This document shows positions 25,500-34,820 of a DNA stretch of 64,000 bases, piece after piece. This stretch comes from Cupriavidus cauae (GTDB taxonomy: Bacteria > Pseudomonadota > Gammaproteobacteria > Burkholderiales > Burkholderiaceae), in contig NZ_VWRN01000045.1 of NCBI RefSeq assembly GCF_008632125.1, positions 248,001-312,000 on the forward strand, read 5' to 3'. The number at the start of each line of letters is the position of its first letter. Positions within the stretch are counted from its first letter, which is position 1. Made by a program: the position numbers and the translations under genes. The notes beneath the pieces are model-generated. The model saw nothing but the letters and a program-made list of their open reading frames with translations, was not told the origin of the DNA and did not search any database.

Positions 25500-26256
25500 G
25501 GCGGCGCCACCAGACACCCGTCTCATTGCGTCCCTTCGGCGCGCGGTCCAGCCATTGGTACATGCCCCACAGTCCGTCCAGCCCGCGTGCATACGCCGAG
25601 TAGGTGTGATAGACCACGCCGTCCTCCATCACGAAGGCGCTCAGGCCCGGCCGGTCGCGGTGGAAGGTCGCCGTGTCGGTGCCGCACATCGCGGCGACCT
25701 GGTCTTCCGCCGCCTGGCCGCCGCCTTCCATGTTGCGGCGCCATCCCCGCACCGCGGGCTCGCGGCGGTAGTTGTATTCGATGTCGCCATCGCGCTGCTG
25801 CGCGGTCGTGAAGGAGACGTGGAAGTCGGCGTTGAAGTCGCTGTCGTCCGACGACGCCCACGGGAAGGTCCATCCCATGCGGTGCTTGTAGGCCTGCAGC
25901 TTGACAAGGGGCGCGCGGGACACGGCGGTCAGCGCGACGTCGTGGTTGGCGAGGTGGACCGCAAAGCCGTTGAAGCCGTCGGCGATCGCGGAGCACGACG
26001 GGCAGCCGGCCTTGTAATCGGGCCCGAACATGAAGTGGTAGACCAACAGCTGCGAGCGGCCGCGAAACAGGTCGGCCAGCGTCGCGGGGCCGTCGTCGGT
26101 GTCGAAGCGGTAGGTCTTGTCGATCCGCAGCCAGGGCAGCGCCTGCCGCTGGCGCGCGATCTCGTCGCTGCGTCGCGTCAGGGCCTTCTCGGCCTCGAGC
26201 AGTTCCAGGCGGGCGGCCAGCCATTGTTCCCGGGTGGCGGTGGGGTGGGTTGTCAT
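25477..26256 (-). CDS. DUF899 family (thioredoxin-like fold) protein
   Basis: A 259-residue cytoplasmic protein. The segments LFRGRSQLLVYHFMFGPDYK, GCPSCSAIADGFNG and TFPWASS are hallmarks of DUF899, a thioredoxin-fold family with a CxxC (Cys-Pro-Ser-Cys). The C-terminal DGVVYHTYSAYARGLDGLWGM segment is conserved too. The precise activity is unknown; it is often annotated as a predicted dithiol-disulfide isomerase. ATG at 26256 has GGAGGA upstream. Its end overlaps the frameshifted DUF2182 gene, so they are one transcription unit. Confidence 0.88.
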   Translation of the reverse strand: MTTHPTATREQWLAARLELLEAEKALTRRSDEIARQRQALPWLRIDKTYRFDTDDGPATLADLFRGRSQLLVYHFMFGPDYKAGCPSCSAIADGFNGFAVHLANHDVALTAVSRAPLVKLQAYKHRMGWTFPWASSDDSDFNADFHVSFTTAQQRDGDIEYNYRREPAVRGWRRNMEGGGQAAEDQVAAMCGTDTATFHRDRPGLSAFVMEDGVVYHTYSAYARGLDGLWGMYQWLDRAPKGRNETGVWWRRHDEYGER

Positions 26257-26387
26257 CGTGCTTCCTCCATGTGGACGTGGCGTGGGCCGCCAAGCTGTCG
26301 TGCAGCGCGGCAGCGGCACGCCGGGTCGGTTGATCCTCGTGCTAGATTAGGCGCCGGCTTCGACAGGGAGGGAGTGACAAGTGTGGC

Positions 26388-27617
26388 GTGATTCGAATGG
26401 ACCCGACGATCTCGGCAGCGGCCCGCGCGCTGGCGGTCGGTGACCCGCTCGGGGCGCTCAATTGCGTCGCCCTGCGTGAGGACGCCCCGGCGCTCGCGCT
26501 GCGCGGCATCGCGATGGCGCAGCTCGGCGACCTCGCCCGAGCCAAGGCGCTGGTGCGCAGCGCCGCCCGTGCCTTCGGCAGCCGAGCGCCGATCGCGCGG
26601 GCAAGATGCGTCGTCGCCGAGGCCGAGATCGCCCTGGCCGTGCGCGACCTCGGCTGGCCGGCCAAGGCCCTCGATGCCGCCCGCCTGACGCTGGAAGCGC
26701 ACGGCGACCGCGCCAACGCCGCGCATGCGCGCTATCTGGCGAGCCGGCGGCTGCTGTTGATCGGGCGGCTGGACGAGGCCGAGCACATGCTGGCCGGCGC
26801 AGATCCGGCGCAGCTGCCGCCCGCGATGAGGACGGCGCACGAACTGATCATCGCGGGCATCGCCATGCGGCGCGTGCATGCCGTGGCCGCGCGCGCTGCG
26901 CTGCAACGCGCTCGCCACGCCGCGCGTATGGCCGGCATTCCGGCGCTTGCCGCGGAGGTCGAGCGCGCCACCGCGATGCTCGACATCCCCGCCGCCCGCC
27001 TGATCGATCGCGGCCAATCGCGGCCGTTGCGGCTCGACGACGTGGAAGCGCTGCTGGCATCGGACACGCTGGTGGTGGACGCCTGCCGGCATGCCGTCCG
27101 TCACGGCGGGACGGTGATTTCGCTGGCCACGCGGCCGGTGCTGTTCGCGCTGGCGCGGGCCCTGGGCGAGGCCTGGCCGCACGATCTGCCGCGCGACAGC
27201 CTGATCGCGCTGGCCTTCCGCATGAAACACGCCGATGCGACGCACCGCGCTCGGCTGCGCGTCGAAATGGGCCGGCTGCGCGGTGCGATTGCGTCGCTGG
27301 CGGAGATTGCCGCGACCCCACGCGGATATGCCCTGGTGCCGCGCGCGACGCAGCAGGTCGTGGTGCTGGCGCGCCCGGTCGAGGAGCGGCACGGCTCGGT
27401 GCTGGCCTTGCTGGCCGACGGCGAGTCGTGGTCCAGCTCGGGGCTGGCGCTGGCGCTCGGCGCCAGCCAGCGCACCGTGCAGCGCGCGCTCGATGCGCTC
27501 GCGGAGGCGGGGAAGGTACTGGCGATCGGCCACGGCCGCGCGCGCCGCTGGATGACCACGCCCGTGCCGGAAATCACGACGACCTTGTTACTCCCGGCAA
27601 TATCGACCCTGGACTAG
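26388..27617 (+). CDS. Putative TPR/winged-helix transcriptional regulator
   Basis: A 409-residue alanine- and arginine-rich protein. Residues 10-185 are repeated helical pairs resembling TPRs (AMAQLGDLARAKALVRSAAR, RYLASRRLLLIGRLDEAEHM). The C-terminal part holds a winged-helix-like segment (ALALGASQRTVQRALDALAE, then GKVLAIGHGRARRW). This layout fits a DNA-binding regulator, but I do not recognise a named family. The start is a GTG at 26388 with GGGAGG about 13 bases upstream; an ATG at 26397 is the alternative. It precedes a beta-propeller gene by 80 bases on the same strand. Confidence 0.7.
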   Translation: MIRMDPTISAAARALAVGDPLGALNCVALREDAPALALRGIAMAQLGDLARAKALVRSAARAFGSRAPIARARCVVAEAEIALAVRDLGWPAKALDAARLTLEAHGDRANAAHARYLASRRLLLIGRLDEAEHMLAGADPAQLPPAMRTAHELIIAGIAMRRVHAVAARAALQRARHAARMAGIPALAAEVERATAMLDIPAARLIDRGQSRPLRLDDVEALLASDTLVVDACRHAVRHGGTVISLATRPVLFALARALGEAWPHDLPRDSLIALAFRMKHADATHRARLRVEMGRLRGAIASLAEIAATPRGYALVPRATQQVVVLARPVEERHGSVLALLADGESWSSSGLALALGASQRTVQRALDALAEAGKVLAIGHGRARRWMTTPVPEITTTLLLPAISTLD

Positions 27618-27697
27618 CATGACGGCATCGAGTCGTTACCGCGCTGCCTGCGAACGCGGTGACGCGCCTGTCGTCAACTTCCCACCAGGATGCCCCC

Positions 27698-28363
27698 ATG
27701 AAAACCGCCCCCGCAGAAGTCCTTCACGAATACGGCCCGTTCCCGGGCGTCGACGCCGTGCATGGCGTTTCGTACGACGGCCAGCATGTCTGGGTCGCCA
27801 CCGGCGACAAGCTCAAGGCCATGGACCCGTCCAGCGGCCAGATGCTTCGCACCCTCGATGTCACGGCCAACGCCGGCACCGCGTTCGACGGTCGCTACCT
27901 GTACCAGATCGCGGACGGCCGCATCGACAAGATCGACCCGCAGACTGGCGAGGTCGTCTCGTCGATTCCCGCGCCCACCAAGGACGGCAATTCGGGCCTG
28001 GCCTGGGCTGAAGGCTCGCTGTGGGTCGGCCAGCATCGCGAGCGCAAGATCCACCAGGTCGATCCCGAGACTGGCGCGATCCTGCGCACGCTGACGTCCG
28101 ACCGCTTCGTCACCGGCGTCACCTGGGTCGACGGCGAACTGTGGCACGGCACCTGGGAGGGCGAGGCCAGCGATCTGCGCCATGTCGATCCCGCTACCGG
28201 CGAAGTGATCGAGCGCATCGAGATGCCGGCGGGCATGGGCGTGTCCGGGCTCGAATCCGATGGCGCGGATCGGTTCTACTGCGGCGGCGGCCCCAGCGGA
28301 AAGGTCAGGGCGGTACGGCGCAAGGGGCGCGGGTCGAACGAAACCTCAGCGTCGCGCGCGTAG
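27698..28363 (+). CDS. Vgb/glutamine-cyclotransferase-like beta-propeller protein
   Basis: A 221-residue protein built of repeated blades: GQHVWVATGDKLKAMDPSSG, RYLYQIADGRIDKIDPQTGE, GSLWVGQHRERKIHQVDPET and so on, with about five W/Y-x-A...ID-P-x-T-G-x units. No signal peptide, so it is cytoplasmic. Such small propellers include streptogramin lyase-like and SMP-30-like proteins; the substrate is unknown. ATG at 27698 with AGGA upstream. The last 18 bases overlap the convergent LysR gene. Confidence 0.78.
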   Translation: MKTAPAEVLHEYGPFPGVDAVHGVSYDGQHVWVATGDKLKAMDPSSGQMLRTLDVTANAGTAFDGRYLYQIADGRIDKIDPQTGEVVSSIPAPTKDGNSGLAWAEGSLWVGQHRERKIHQVDPETGAILRTLTSDRFVTGVTWVDGELWHGTWEGEASDLRHVDPATGEVIERIEMPAGMGVSGLESDGADRFYCGGGPSGKVRAVRRKGRGSNETSASRA

Positions 28364-29215
28364 GCGGCGTCCGGGCAGCTTCTCATCGAGATAGTCCACC
28401 AGCGCCTGCTGCGCGGGCGTCAGCAGCCGCGCGCTGCCGACCAGCGCCAGCTCGGTCGGCGGCGGGGCCGGCAATCCGGCCCTGGCGCCGAGCACCACAT
28501 GATCGTCCTGCACCGCGGTGGCCGGCAGCAGGCTCAGGCCGAGATTCGCCGCGACCGCAGCCTGGATGCTGACCAGGCTCTGGCTGGTGAAGGCGATGCG
28601 CCAGCTGCGGCCCGACGATTCGAGCGCGTGGATCGCCCGATCCCGATACAGGCAGCCATGGCCGAACACCACCAGCGGCAGCGGGTCGGTGTCCATCGCA
28701 AAGTCCCGGCCCACGACCCATTTCAGCGTTTCCGGGCGGCGCAGCAGTACGGGCGCGCCATCGGCGTCGCGCTTGAGCAGCGCCAGGTCCAGCTCCTGCC
28801 GCGCGATCCGGTTGCCAAGTTCGACGCTGAGCCCGTTGACGGTATCGAGCCGGATCGCCGGATGGCGTTTGGCGAAGCCGGACAGCAGCGGAATCAGCCG
28901 CTTGACATCGAAATCGTCAGGCACGCCGAGCCGGATCACTCCGGCATTGCCCCGCCTCTGCATCATCGTCTCGGCCTCTCTCGCCAGATCGACCAGCCGG
29001 CGCGCGTAGCCCAGCAGCCGCTCGCCGGCCTCCGTCAGTGCAACCGACTTGCCGGCGCGCTGGCGCAGCAGCAGCGGCTGCGCCAGTTGGTCCTCCAGCT
29101 TGCGGATCTGCTGGCTGACGGTCGACTGCGTGCGGTGGACCCGCTCGCCGGCGCGCGTGAAGCCGCCCGCGTCGACGACGCTGACAAAGGTCTTGAGCAG
29201 TTCGAGATCGAGCAT
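28346..29215 (-). CDS. LysR-family transcriptional regulator
   Basis: A 289-residue regulator: N-terminal winged helix (FVSVVDAGGFTRAGERVHRT, QSTVSQQIRKLE) and a LysR substrate-binding domain from about 90. It is divergent from a HAD phosphatase/class II aldolase pair, which it probably controls. A T-N11-A palindrome lies in the 102-base gap between them. Convergent overlap with the upstream propeller gene by 18 bases. Confidence 0.93.
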   Translation of the reverse strand: MLDLELLKTFVSVVDAGGFTRAGERVHRTQSTVSQQIRKLEDQLAQPLLLRQRAGKSVALTEAGERLLGYARRLVDLAREAETMMQRRGNAGVIRLGVPDDFDVKRLIPLLSGFAKRHPAIRLDTVNGLSVELGNRIARQELDLALLKRDADGAPVLLRRPETLKWVVGRDFAMDTDPLPLVVFGHGCLYRDRAIHALESSGRSWRIAFTSQSLVSIQAAVAANLGLSLLPATAVQDDHVVLGARAGLPAPPPTELALVGSARLLTPAQQALVDYLDEKLPGRRLRARR

Positions 29216-29247
29216 GATTCGATGGATCGATGAAGTTGCGCTGAAAA

Positions 29248-29260
29248 TCGAATTTTCGAA
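29248..29260. promoter_or_regulatory. Candidate LysR box TCGAATTTTCGAA
   Basis: An AT-rich T-N11-A element with inverted arms TCGAA/TTCGA lies in the divergent gap between the LysR gene (start 29215) and the HAD gene (start 29318). That is the usual position for a LysR binding site controlling both promoters. Confidence 0.55.
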
Positions 29261-29317
29261 TTTATCGGTGCCAGCTTAGCATGCAGCCATTCGCAACGTG
29301 AGAGCTGGAGCCCGACC

Positions 29318-30025
29318 ATGCAACCTTCCCATCGGCCCGAATGGCTGACCTTCGACTGCTACGGCACGCTGATCCAGTGGGACGAAGGCTTGTTGGCCTA
29401 CGTCGATCGCCTGCTGTCCCGCAAGGGATGGCGCGGCGTCGATCCGCACGAGTTCATCCGGGTCTATGACGAGCACGAGCACCGGCTGGAGCAGACGCCG
29501 CCGCATCGCTCCTTCGCCGAAGTCTCGGCCCACTCGCTGCGCGCCGCACTGGAGGCGTTCGGGCTGCCGTTCGAGGCCAGCGACGCCGACGCGCTGACCC
29601 GCCATATCGCCGCAATGCCGCCGTTTCCCGAGGTCGTGCCGACGCTGGCATGGCTGAAGGCACAGGGCTTCAAGCTGTGCATCGTGTCGAATACCGACGA
29701 CGCCATCATCGCGGGCAATGTCGCGCAGCTCGGGGGCCAGATCGACCGTATTGTGACGGCGCAGCAGGCTGGGGCCTACAAGCCGTCGCCGCGGCTGTTC
29801 GAGCATGCCCATGACGCGATCGGCGTGTCGCGGGACCGGCTGCTGCATATCTGTGCCAGTCCGCATCTGGATCTCGCCGCCGCGCGGGACATGGGGTTCC
29901 GCTGCGTCTGGATCGATCGCGGCACGGCCCGCAAGCCCTTGCCCGACTATCGGCCGGACGCCGTGTTGCCCGATCTGGCCGGCCTGCGCCAGTTATTTGC
30001 TACGCTCGGGTGGGTGCAACCCTGA
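29318..30025 (+). CDS. HAD-superfamily hydrolase, haloacid dehalogenase type II-like
   Basis: A 235-residue protein with the HAD motifs: FDCYGTLIQWD (nucleophile Asp near residue 13), IVSNTDD (motif II), and K-P-S (AYKPSPRLF) with a downstream acidic segment. Type II 2-haloacid dehalogenases share the FDCYGTL start, but many such proteins are phosphatases. GGAG is seven bases before the ATG. It is followed 11 bases later by a class II aldolase, so the pair may process a phosphorylated sugar or acid. Confidence 0.88.
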   Translation: MQPSHRPEWLTFDCYGTLIQWDEGLLAYVDRLLSRKGWRGVDPHEFIRVYDEHEHRLEQTPPHRSFAEVSAHSLRAALEAFGLPFEASDADALTRHIAAMPPFPEVVPTLAWLKAQGFKLCIVSNTDDAIIAGNVAQLGGQIDRIVTAQQAGAYKPSPRLFEHAHDAIGVSRDRLLHICASPHLDLAAARDMGFRCVWIDRGTARKPLPDYRPDAVLPDLAGLRQLFATLGWVQP

Positions 30026-30036
30026 AGGAGCGATCC

Positions 30037-30825
30037 ATGGCGCATCAACTTTCCAGCAAGGCGGCGGGAGATGCCGGCATGGCGGCGGCATTGCGCAGCG
30101 ATCCCGCTGTCCTGCAGGCTCGCACCGATCTGGCGGCGTGCCTGCGCATGGCGGCACGGCTCGGGATGGCGGAGGGGATCTGCAACCATTTCTCGGCCAC
30201 CTTGCCGGGACACCCGGGGCTGTTCCTTGTCAATCCGCTGGGGCTTGCCTTCTGCGAGGTCACGGCCTCGCGCCTGCTGGTCTGCCATGTCGACGGGCGC
30301 GTGATCGATGGCGAAGGCGAACCCGAGGCCACGGCCTTCTTCATCCACGCACGGCTGCATATGCGCAAACCGGCGGCGGTGGCGGCCTTCCATACGCATA
30401 TGCCGAACGCGACCGCGCTGGCGATGGTCGACGGCGAACCGTTGGTCTGGGCCGGGCAGACCGCGCTGAAGTTCTACGGCCGGGTCGCCACGGTACCCTT
30501 CAACGGCTTGGCGCTGGACGAACTGGAGGGCGATCGCATCGCGGACGCGATGGGGGAGGCGGACATCGCCTTCCTGCGCAACCACGGCGTGATGGTGACC
30601 GCGCCCAGCATCGCCCAGGCCTGGGACGATCTGTACTACCTCGAGCGCGCCGCCGAAGTCCAGGTGCGCGCGCACGGTACCGGCCGCCCGCTGCTGCCCG
30701 TGGCGCCCGACGTCGCCGCCATGTGTGCGCAGCAGATGCGGGAGGGCGATCCCGACAGCGCGCGTCTGCATCTGGCCAGCATCCACCGGCAGCTGGCGCG
30801 GCTGGAGCCGGACTATCTCGATTGA
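30037..30825 (+). CDS. Class II aldolase/adducin family protein
   Basis: A 262-residue cytoplasmic protein. The zinc-binding histidines of the fold are visible in FHTHMPNATAL (HxH) and FLRNHGVMVT. The N-terminal CNHFSATLPG segment corresponds to the phosphate/substrate loop. Family members are fuculose/ribulose-phosphate aldolases, epimerases or decarboxylases. The ATG at 30037 has GAAGGAG seven bases upstream, better than the in-frame codon at 30010 that lies inside the HAD gene. Confidence 0.88.
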   Translation: MAHQLSSKAAGDAGMAAALRSDPAVLQARTDLAACLRMAARLGMAEGICNHFSATLPGHPGLFLVNPLGLAFCEVTASRLLVCHVDGRVIDGEGEPEATAFFIHARLHMRKPAAVAAFHTHMPNATALAMVDGEPLVWAGQTALKFYGRVATVPFNGLALDELEGDRIADAMGEADIAFLRNHGVMVTAPSIAQAWDDLYYLERAAEVQVRAHGTGRPLLPVAPDVAAMCAQQMREGDPDSARLHLASIHRQLARLEPDYLD

Positions 30826-30856
30826 GGCAGCCGGGCAGCTGGGCAGCCGCTGCCGC

Positions 30857-31753
30857 TCAACCCGCGGTCAGCAGATCGATCATCGCCCGTGCCGCCGCCG
30901 ATTGGCGGCGGTGCGGCGCGTAGATCAGCGAGAACGGCCGCGAGCGTCCGCGCAGGTGCGGCAGCAATTCGACCAGTCTTCCCCTTTCGATGCGATCGCG
31001 CACGATAAAGTCGTAGCTCTGGCAGACGCCGGCGCCGTGCTCGGCCAGCGACACCACGCCCAGCACATCGTCGGAGATCGCGATGGGCGAGGCGGTCTGC
31101 CAGTCGATGTCCCGATCGCCGTCGCGGAATACCCACGGCGCGATGCGGCCCGTCCTTGGCAGCACGAAGGGCAGGCAGACGTGGCGATGCAGATCGTCCA
31201 GCGTCCGCGGCGTGCCCGCGCGGCGCAGATAGTCGGGCGCCGCGACCAGGCATAGCGCCGCGTCCTCGAGCTTGCGCGCCACCAGCCCGCTGTCGGGCAG
31301 GTCGCCGAGGCGGATGGCCAGATCAAAGCCTTCCGCCACCAGGTCGACATTGCGGTTGGTGATGTTCAGCTCCACCTGCACGCGCGGATATTGCCGCGTA
31401 AAGCGCGCCAGCAGCGGCGGCAGCCGGTAGTGGCCATAGGTCGTCGGCACGCTGAGCCGGACCCTTCCCGACAGTTCCCCTTCCTGTCCTTGTATTTCGC
31501 GCTCGGCGTCGTCGAGCAGCGTGAAGGCGGCGCGCGCCTGCTCGACGTACTGCCGTCCCGCGTCGGTCAACCCGATGCGGCGCGTGGTCCGGCGCAGCAA
31601 TTGGCTGCCGAGCCGGGCCTCGAGCCCGGCGATGGCGCGGCTCAGCACCGAGGGCGTGGTCGACAACGCCACCGCGCCCGCCGTGAACGACCCGTGCTCG
31701 ACCACCGCCAGAAAGGCTTCCACGTCCCCAAGATGGTCGAAGCGGCGCGCCAT
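30857..31753 (-). CDS. LysR-family transcriptional regulator
   Basis: A 298-residue regulator of the DsdC/AaeR-like LysR group: winged helix in FLAVVEHGSFTAGAVALSTT and PSVLSRAIAGLEARLG, effector domain from about 92 (RLSVPTTYGHYRLPP). ATG at 31753 with GGAGG upstream; the frame continues to 31834 without support. It diverges from a short-chain dehydrogenase gene. Confidence 0.93.
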   Translation of the reverse strand: MARRFDHLGDVEAFLAVVEHGSFTAGAVALSTTPSVLSRAIAGLEARLGSQLLRRTTRRIGLTDAGRQYVEQARAAFTLLDDAEREIQGQEGELSGRVRLSVPTTYGHYRLPPLLARFTRQYPRVQVELNITNRNVDLVAEGFDLAIRLGDLPDSGLVARKLEDAALCLVAAPDYLRRAGTPRTLDDLHRHVCLPFVLPRTGRIAPWVFRDGDRDIDWQTASPIAISDDVLGVVSLAEHGAGVCQSYDFIVRDRIERGRLVELLPHLRGRSRPFSLIYAPHRRQSAAARAMIDLLTAG

Positions 31754-31825
31754 TATGTCCTCCGAAGAACAAATGAATTCCTGACGGGCGAGTTTATCTC
31801 CGTTGGTGCGGGTAATAAAGTCCGG

Positions 31826-31851
31826 CATCACCACCCGACATCACCACCCGA
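31826..31851. repeat. 13-bp tandem duplication CATCACCACCCGA
   Basis: Two perfect adjacent copies lie between the LysR start and the SDR start, just before the SDR ribosome binding sequence (GAGGA). Confidence 0.85.
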
Positions 31852-31865
31852 CAACGAGGAACCCC

Positions 31866-32660
31866 ATGGACCTTCAACTGCAAGGCAGGACTGCCATCGT
31901 CACCGGCGCCACGGCCGGCATTGGCCTGGCCATCGCCCGCACCCTGGCGCGCGAGGGCGCCGCGGTGACCATCACGGGCCGTCATCGCGACAAGCTCGAT
32001 GCCGCCGTCGCGGAGATCGCCGCGGCCGCGCCCTCCGCCAGCGTGTCGTGTTTCGTCGCCGACCTCGGCAGCGCGCGCGGTGCGGCCGCGCTGGCCGAGG
32101 CCGTGCCGGACACCGACATCCTGATCAACAACCTGGGCTACTACGAAGCCCGGCCCTTCGCGGAAATCACGGACGAGGACTGGCTGCGCATGCTCGACAT
32201 CAACGTGATGTCCGGCGTGCGGCTGTCGCGCCATTACTTTCCGCGCATGCTGGAAAGGAACTGGGGCCGGGTGATCTTCATCTCCAGCGAGGTCGGCGCC
32301 TTCACGCCGCCGGACATGGTGCATTACGGCGTCAGCAAGTCGGCGCAGCTGGCGGTGTCGCGCGGCATGGCGGAGCTGACCAAGGGGACCGGCGTCACGG
32401 TCAACAGCGTGCTGCCGGCGGCGACGCGCTCGGACGGCATCGTCGAATACCTGCGCCAGACCGCGCCGCGCCCGGGCATGAGCGACGCCGAGATCGAGGC
32501 GCACTTCTTCGAGACGTACCGGCCCAGCTCGTTGATCGCCCGCATGATCGAGGCCGACGAGATCGCGGCGATGGTGGCGCTGCTCGTCAGCCCGCTCGGC
32601 GCGGCGTCCAATGGGGCCGCCGTTCGTGTCGAGGGCGGGTCGTTCCGTTCGATTCTTTGA
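31866..32660 (+). CDS. Short-chain dehydrogenase/reductase (SDR)
   Basis: A 264-residue oxidoreductase. The cofactor motif TGATAGIG is at residues 14-21; NNLG replaces the NNAG strand. The catalytic Ser lies in FISSEVG, and Tyr-x3-Lys is in HYGVSKS. The residue pattern after the second strand (GRHRDKL) suggests NADP(H). The C-terminal segment VRVEGGSFRSIL is normal for the family. The LysR upstream probably regulates it. Substrate unknown. Confidence 0.92.
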   Translation: MDLQLQGRTAIVTGATAGIGLAIARTLAREGAAVTITGRHRDKLDAAVAEIAAAAPSASVSCFVADLGSARGAAALAEAVPDTDILINNLGYYEARPFAEITDEDWLRMLDINVMSGVRLSRHYFPRMLERNWGRVIFISSEVGAFTPPDMVHYGVSKSAQLAVSRGMAELTKGTGVTVNSVLPAATRSDGIVEYLRQTAPRPGMSDAEIEAHFFETYRPSSLIARMIEADEIAAMVALLVSPLGAASNGAAVRVEGGSFRSIL

Positions 32661-32662
32661 TT

Positions 32663-32700
<38 letters not shown>

Positions 32701-32833
32701 CATTGCTCATCACTGACCCTTGGCCGACCTCGGCCGTCCGGCCACCGACCGTCACCGACCGGCGACCACCGATCGCCGGCAGGCACGGCCACATACCGTC
32801 GCTGCCTCTCGGCCCAACCTTCCGGACATCATC

Positions 32834-34075
32834 ATGCTGCTTACCCGACCCCGCCTCGCCGCGCTGACGTTCACCGCCTTTGCCGCGTTTACCGCGATCG
32901 CCGCCGTCCCGGCATTCGCCGATACCGCCGCCCAGATCCCCCTCGAACGCTGGCGCAGCTATAAGGGCGTCAGCTGGGAGCCGTCCCGGCAGGGCGCGGA
33001 CCCGGCGCCCTTCGCCGGCTCGGTCAACGCGCCGATCGCCGGCATTCATTTCGATGCGCGGGGCCGCGCCTTCGTCAGCACGCCCCGGCTGGTCTCCGCC
33101 GACGCGCCGGCGACGCTGAGCCTGCTCGATACCAGCGCGCGGAGCGGGCCGGCCCGTCTGTCGGCCTTTCCGTCGGTGGATGGCAATGCGGTCGATGCCA
33201 CCCCGGAAACGCATCTGCGCAACGTGCTCGGCTTTCATATCGACCGCCGCAACGGCTGGCTGTGGGCGCTCGACATGGGCTTCGTCGCGGGCCAGGCCGA
33301 GGCGCCGGTGGGCGCGCAGAAGGTGATGGTCTACGACCTGCGTACCGGCCGCACGGTGCGGCGTATCGCGCTCGATGGCGTGGCGGACCGCAAGGGCAGC
33401 TTCCTGAACGATATCGTCGTCGACGAGCGGCGCCGGATCGCCTATATCTCCGACAGCGGCCTGCGCAGCGCCCCAGACAATCAGGCGGGGCTGATCGTGG
33501 TGGACTTTGCCTCCGGCAAGGCGCGGCGCGTGCTGGACCGCCACGCGAGCCTGTTGCCGGAGCCCGGCGCGAAGGTCGTCTCGCATGGCGCCGAGGTGTG
33601 GCCGGGCAACCCGTTGACGCTCGGCATCAACGGCATCGCGCTGTCGCCCGATGCCGGCACGCTGTACTGGGCCGTTACCACGGGCACGCACGCCTATGCC
33701 GTGCCGACGCGGCTGCTGCGCGACAAGGGCGCCAGTGCGCAGACGTTGTCCGCGGCGGTGCGCGATCTCGGCGACGTCGGCGGCAATACCGATGGCATCG
33801 TCACCGACGCGAAGGGCAAGCTGTACATCACGGACGTGACGCGCAACGGCATCGTCAAGTACGACCCGGCCACCGGCGCGATGTCGCTGCTCGCGGCCGA
33901 CGAGGGCGTGCTCTGGCCCGATACGCCCGCGCTGCTGCCCAACGGCGACCTGGTGTTCACCGCCAGCCATCTGAACGGGCATTTCGCGGGGGTGGTCAAG
34001 GCCGGCGAGGAGCGTTATGACCTGTGGCGCCTGCCGTTGCAATCGCGGAAACCGTCCCGGGACAAGCGCGACTGA
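32834..34075 (+). CDS. Secreted beta-propeller, major royal jelly/Yellow-related family
   Basis: A 413-residue protein with a Sec signal (about 1-29, cleavage after AFA). The segments LGFHIDRRNGWLWALDMGF, LNDIVVDERRRIAYISDSG and NGIALSPDAGTLYWA match the six-bladed Yellow/royal jelly fold. Bacterial members are exported and uncharacterised, some possibly lactonases. It stands alone, 173 bases after the SDR gene with a tandem array between. Confidence 0.85.
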   Translation: MLLTRPRLAALTFTAFAAFTAIAAVPAFADTAAQIPLERWRSYKGVSWEPSRQGADPAPFAGSVNAPIAGIHFDARGRAFVSTPRLVSADAPATLSLLDTSARSGPARLSAFPSVDGNAVDATPETHLRNVLGFHIDRRNGWLWALDMGFVAGQAEAPVGAQKVMVYDLRTGRTVRRIALDGVADRKGSFLNDIVVDERRRIAYISDSGLRSAPDNQAGLIVVDFASGKARRVLDRHASLLPEPGAKVVSHGAEVWPGNPLTLGINGIALSPDAGTLYWAVTTGTHAYAVPTRLLRDKGASAQTLSAAVRDLGDVGGNTDGIVTDAKGKLYITDVTRNGIVKYDPATGAMSLLAADEGVLWPDTPALLPNGDLVFTASHLNGHFAGVVKAGEERYDLWRLPLQSRKPSRDKRD

Positions 34076-34177
34076 GCCGGGGCGGCGCGGGGATTCGACG
34101 CGATGGGGCTTGGCAAGCGGGCGGTGGACAAAGGAAGATAGGCGCCATCCCCGTCAACCGACCCCTGGAGTAAAACG

Positions 34178-34786
34178 ATGAGACTGATCGGCATGCTCGA
34201 TTCCCCCTATGTGCGCCGCGCCGCGATCACGATGCGCCTGCTGGGGCTGTCCTTCCACCATGAACCGGTTTCGGTGTTCCGCACCTTCGAGCAGTTCCGC
34301 GCCATCAATCCGGTCGTCAAGGCGCCGTCGCTGGTCTGCGACAACGGCGTGGTGCTGATGGACTCGACGCTGATCATCGACTACGTCGAGGCGCTGGCCG
34401 GACGCAGCCTGATGCCGGCGGACCTGGCGGCGCGCCAGCGCGATCTGCGCGTTATCGGGCTGGCGCTGGCCGCGTGCGAGAAGGCCGTGCAGAACGTCTA
34501 CGAGCACCAGCTGCGGCCGGCCGAGAAGCAGCACCAGCCGTGGGTGGAGCGCGTCGACGGCCAGCGCACCAGCGCCTTTGCCTTGCTGGAGGAAGAGGTC
34601 GCGCGCCTGGCGGTGCCGGTACAGGAGAGCGCGCTGTCGCAGGCGCAACTGACCACCGCGGTGGTGTGGACTTTTACGCAGGCCATGCTGCCGGGCGCGG
34701 TCGATCCGGCAAAGCATCCGGCCATCGCGTCGCTGACCGCGGCGGCGGAGCGCTTCGCGGCATTCGAGGCATATCCGCACGCTTGA
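34178..34786 (+). CDS. Glutathione S-transferase family protein
   Basis: A 202-residue protein. The N-terminal thioredoxin-like domain has MLDSPYVRRAAITMRLLGL, with the Ser/Tyr region that activates glutathione, and VKAPSLVCDNGVVLMDSTLI, which contains the VxxP-type cis-proline turn and a (D/E)S glutathione contact. The C-terminal helical domain follows from about 85. GGAG precedes the ATG by eight bases. Substrate unknown. Confidence 0.9.
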   Translation: MRLIGMLDSPYVRRAAITMRLLGLSFHHEPVSVFRTFEQFRAINPVVKAPSLVCDNGVVLMDSTLIIDYVEALAGRSLMPADLAARQRDLRVIGLALAACEKAVQNVYEHQLRPAEKQHQPWVERVDGQRTSAFALLEEEVARLAVPVQESALSQAQLTTAVVWTFTQAMLPGAVDPAKHPAIASLTAAAERFAAFEAYPHA

Positions 34787-34820
34787 GCGCGTCTCAGGGC
34801 CTCGACGGCCGCCTGGCGTG

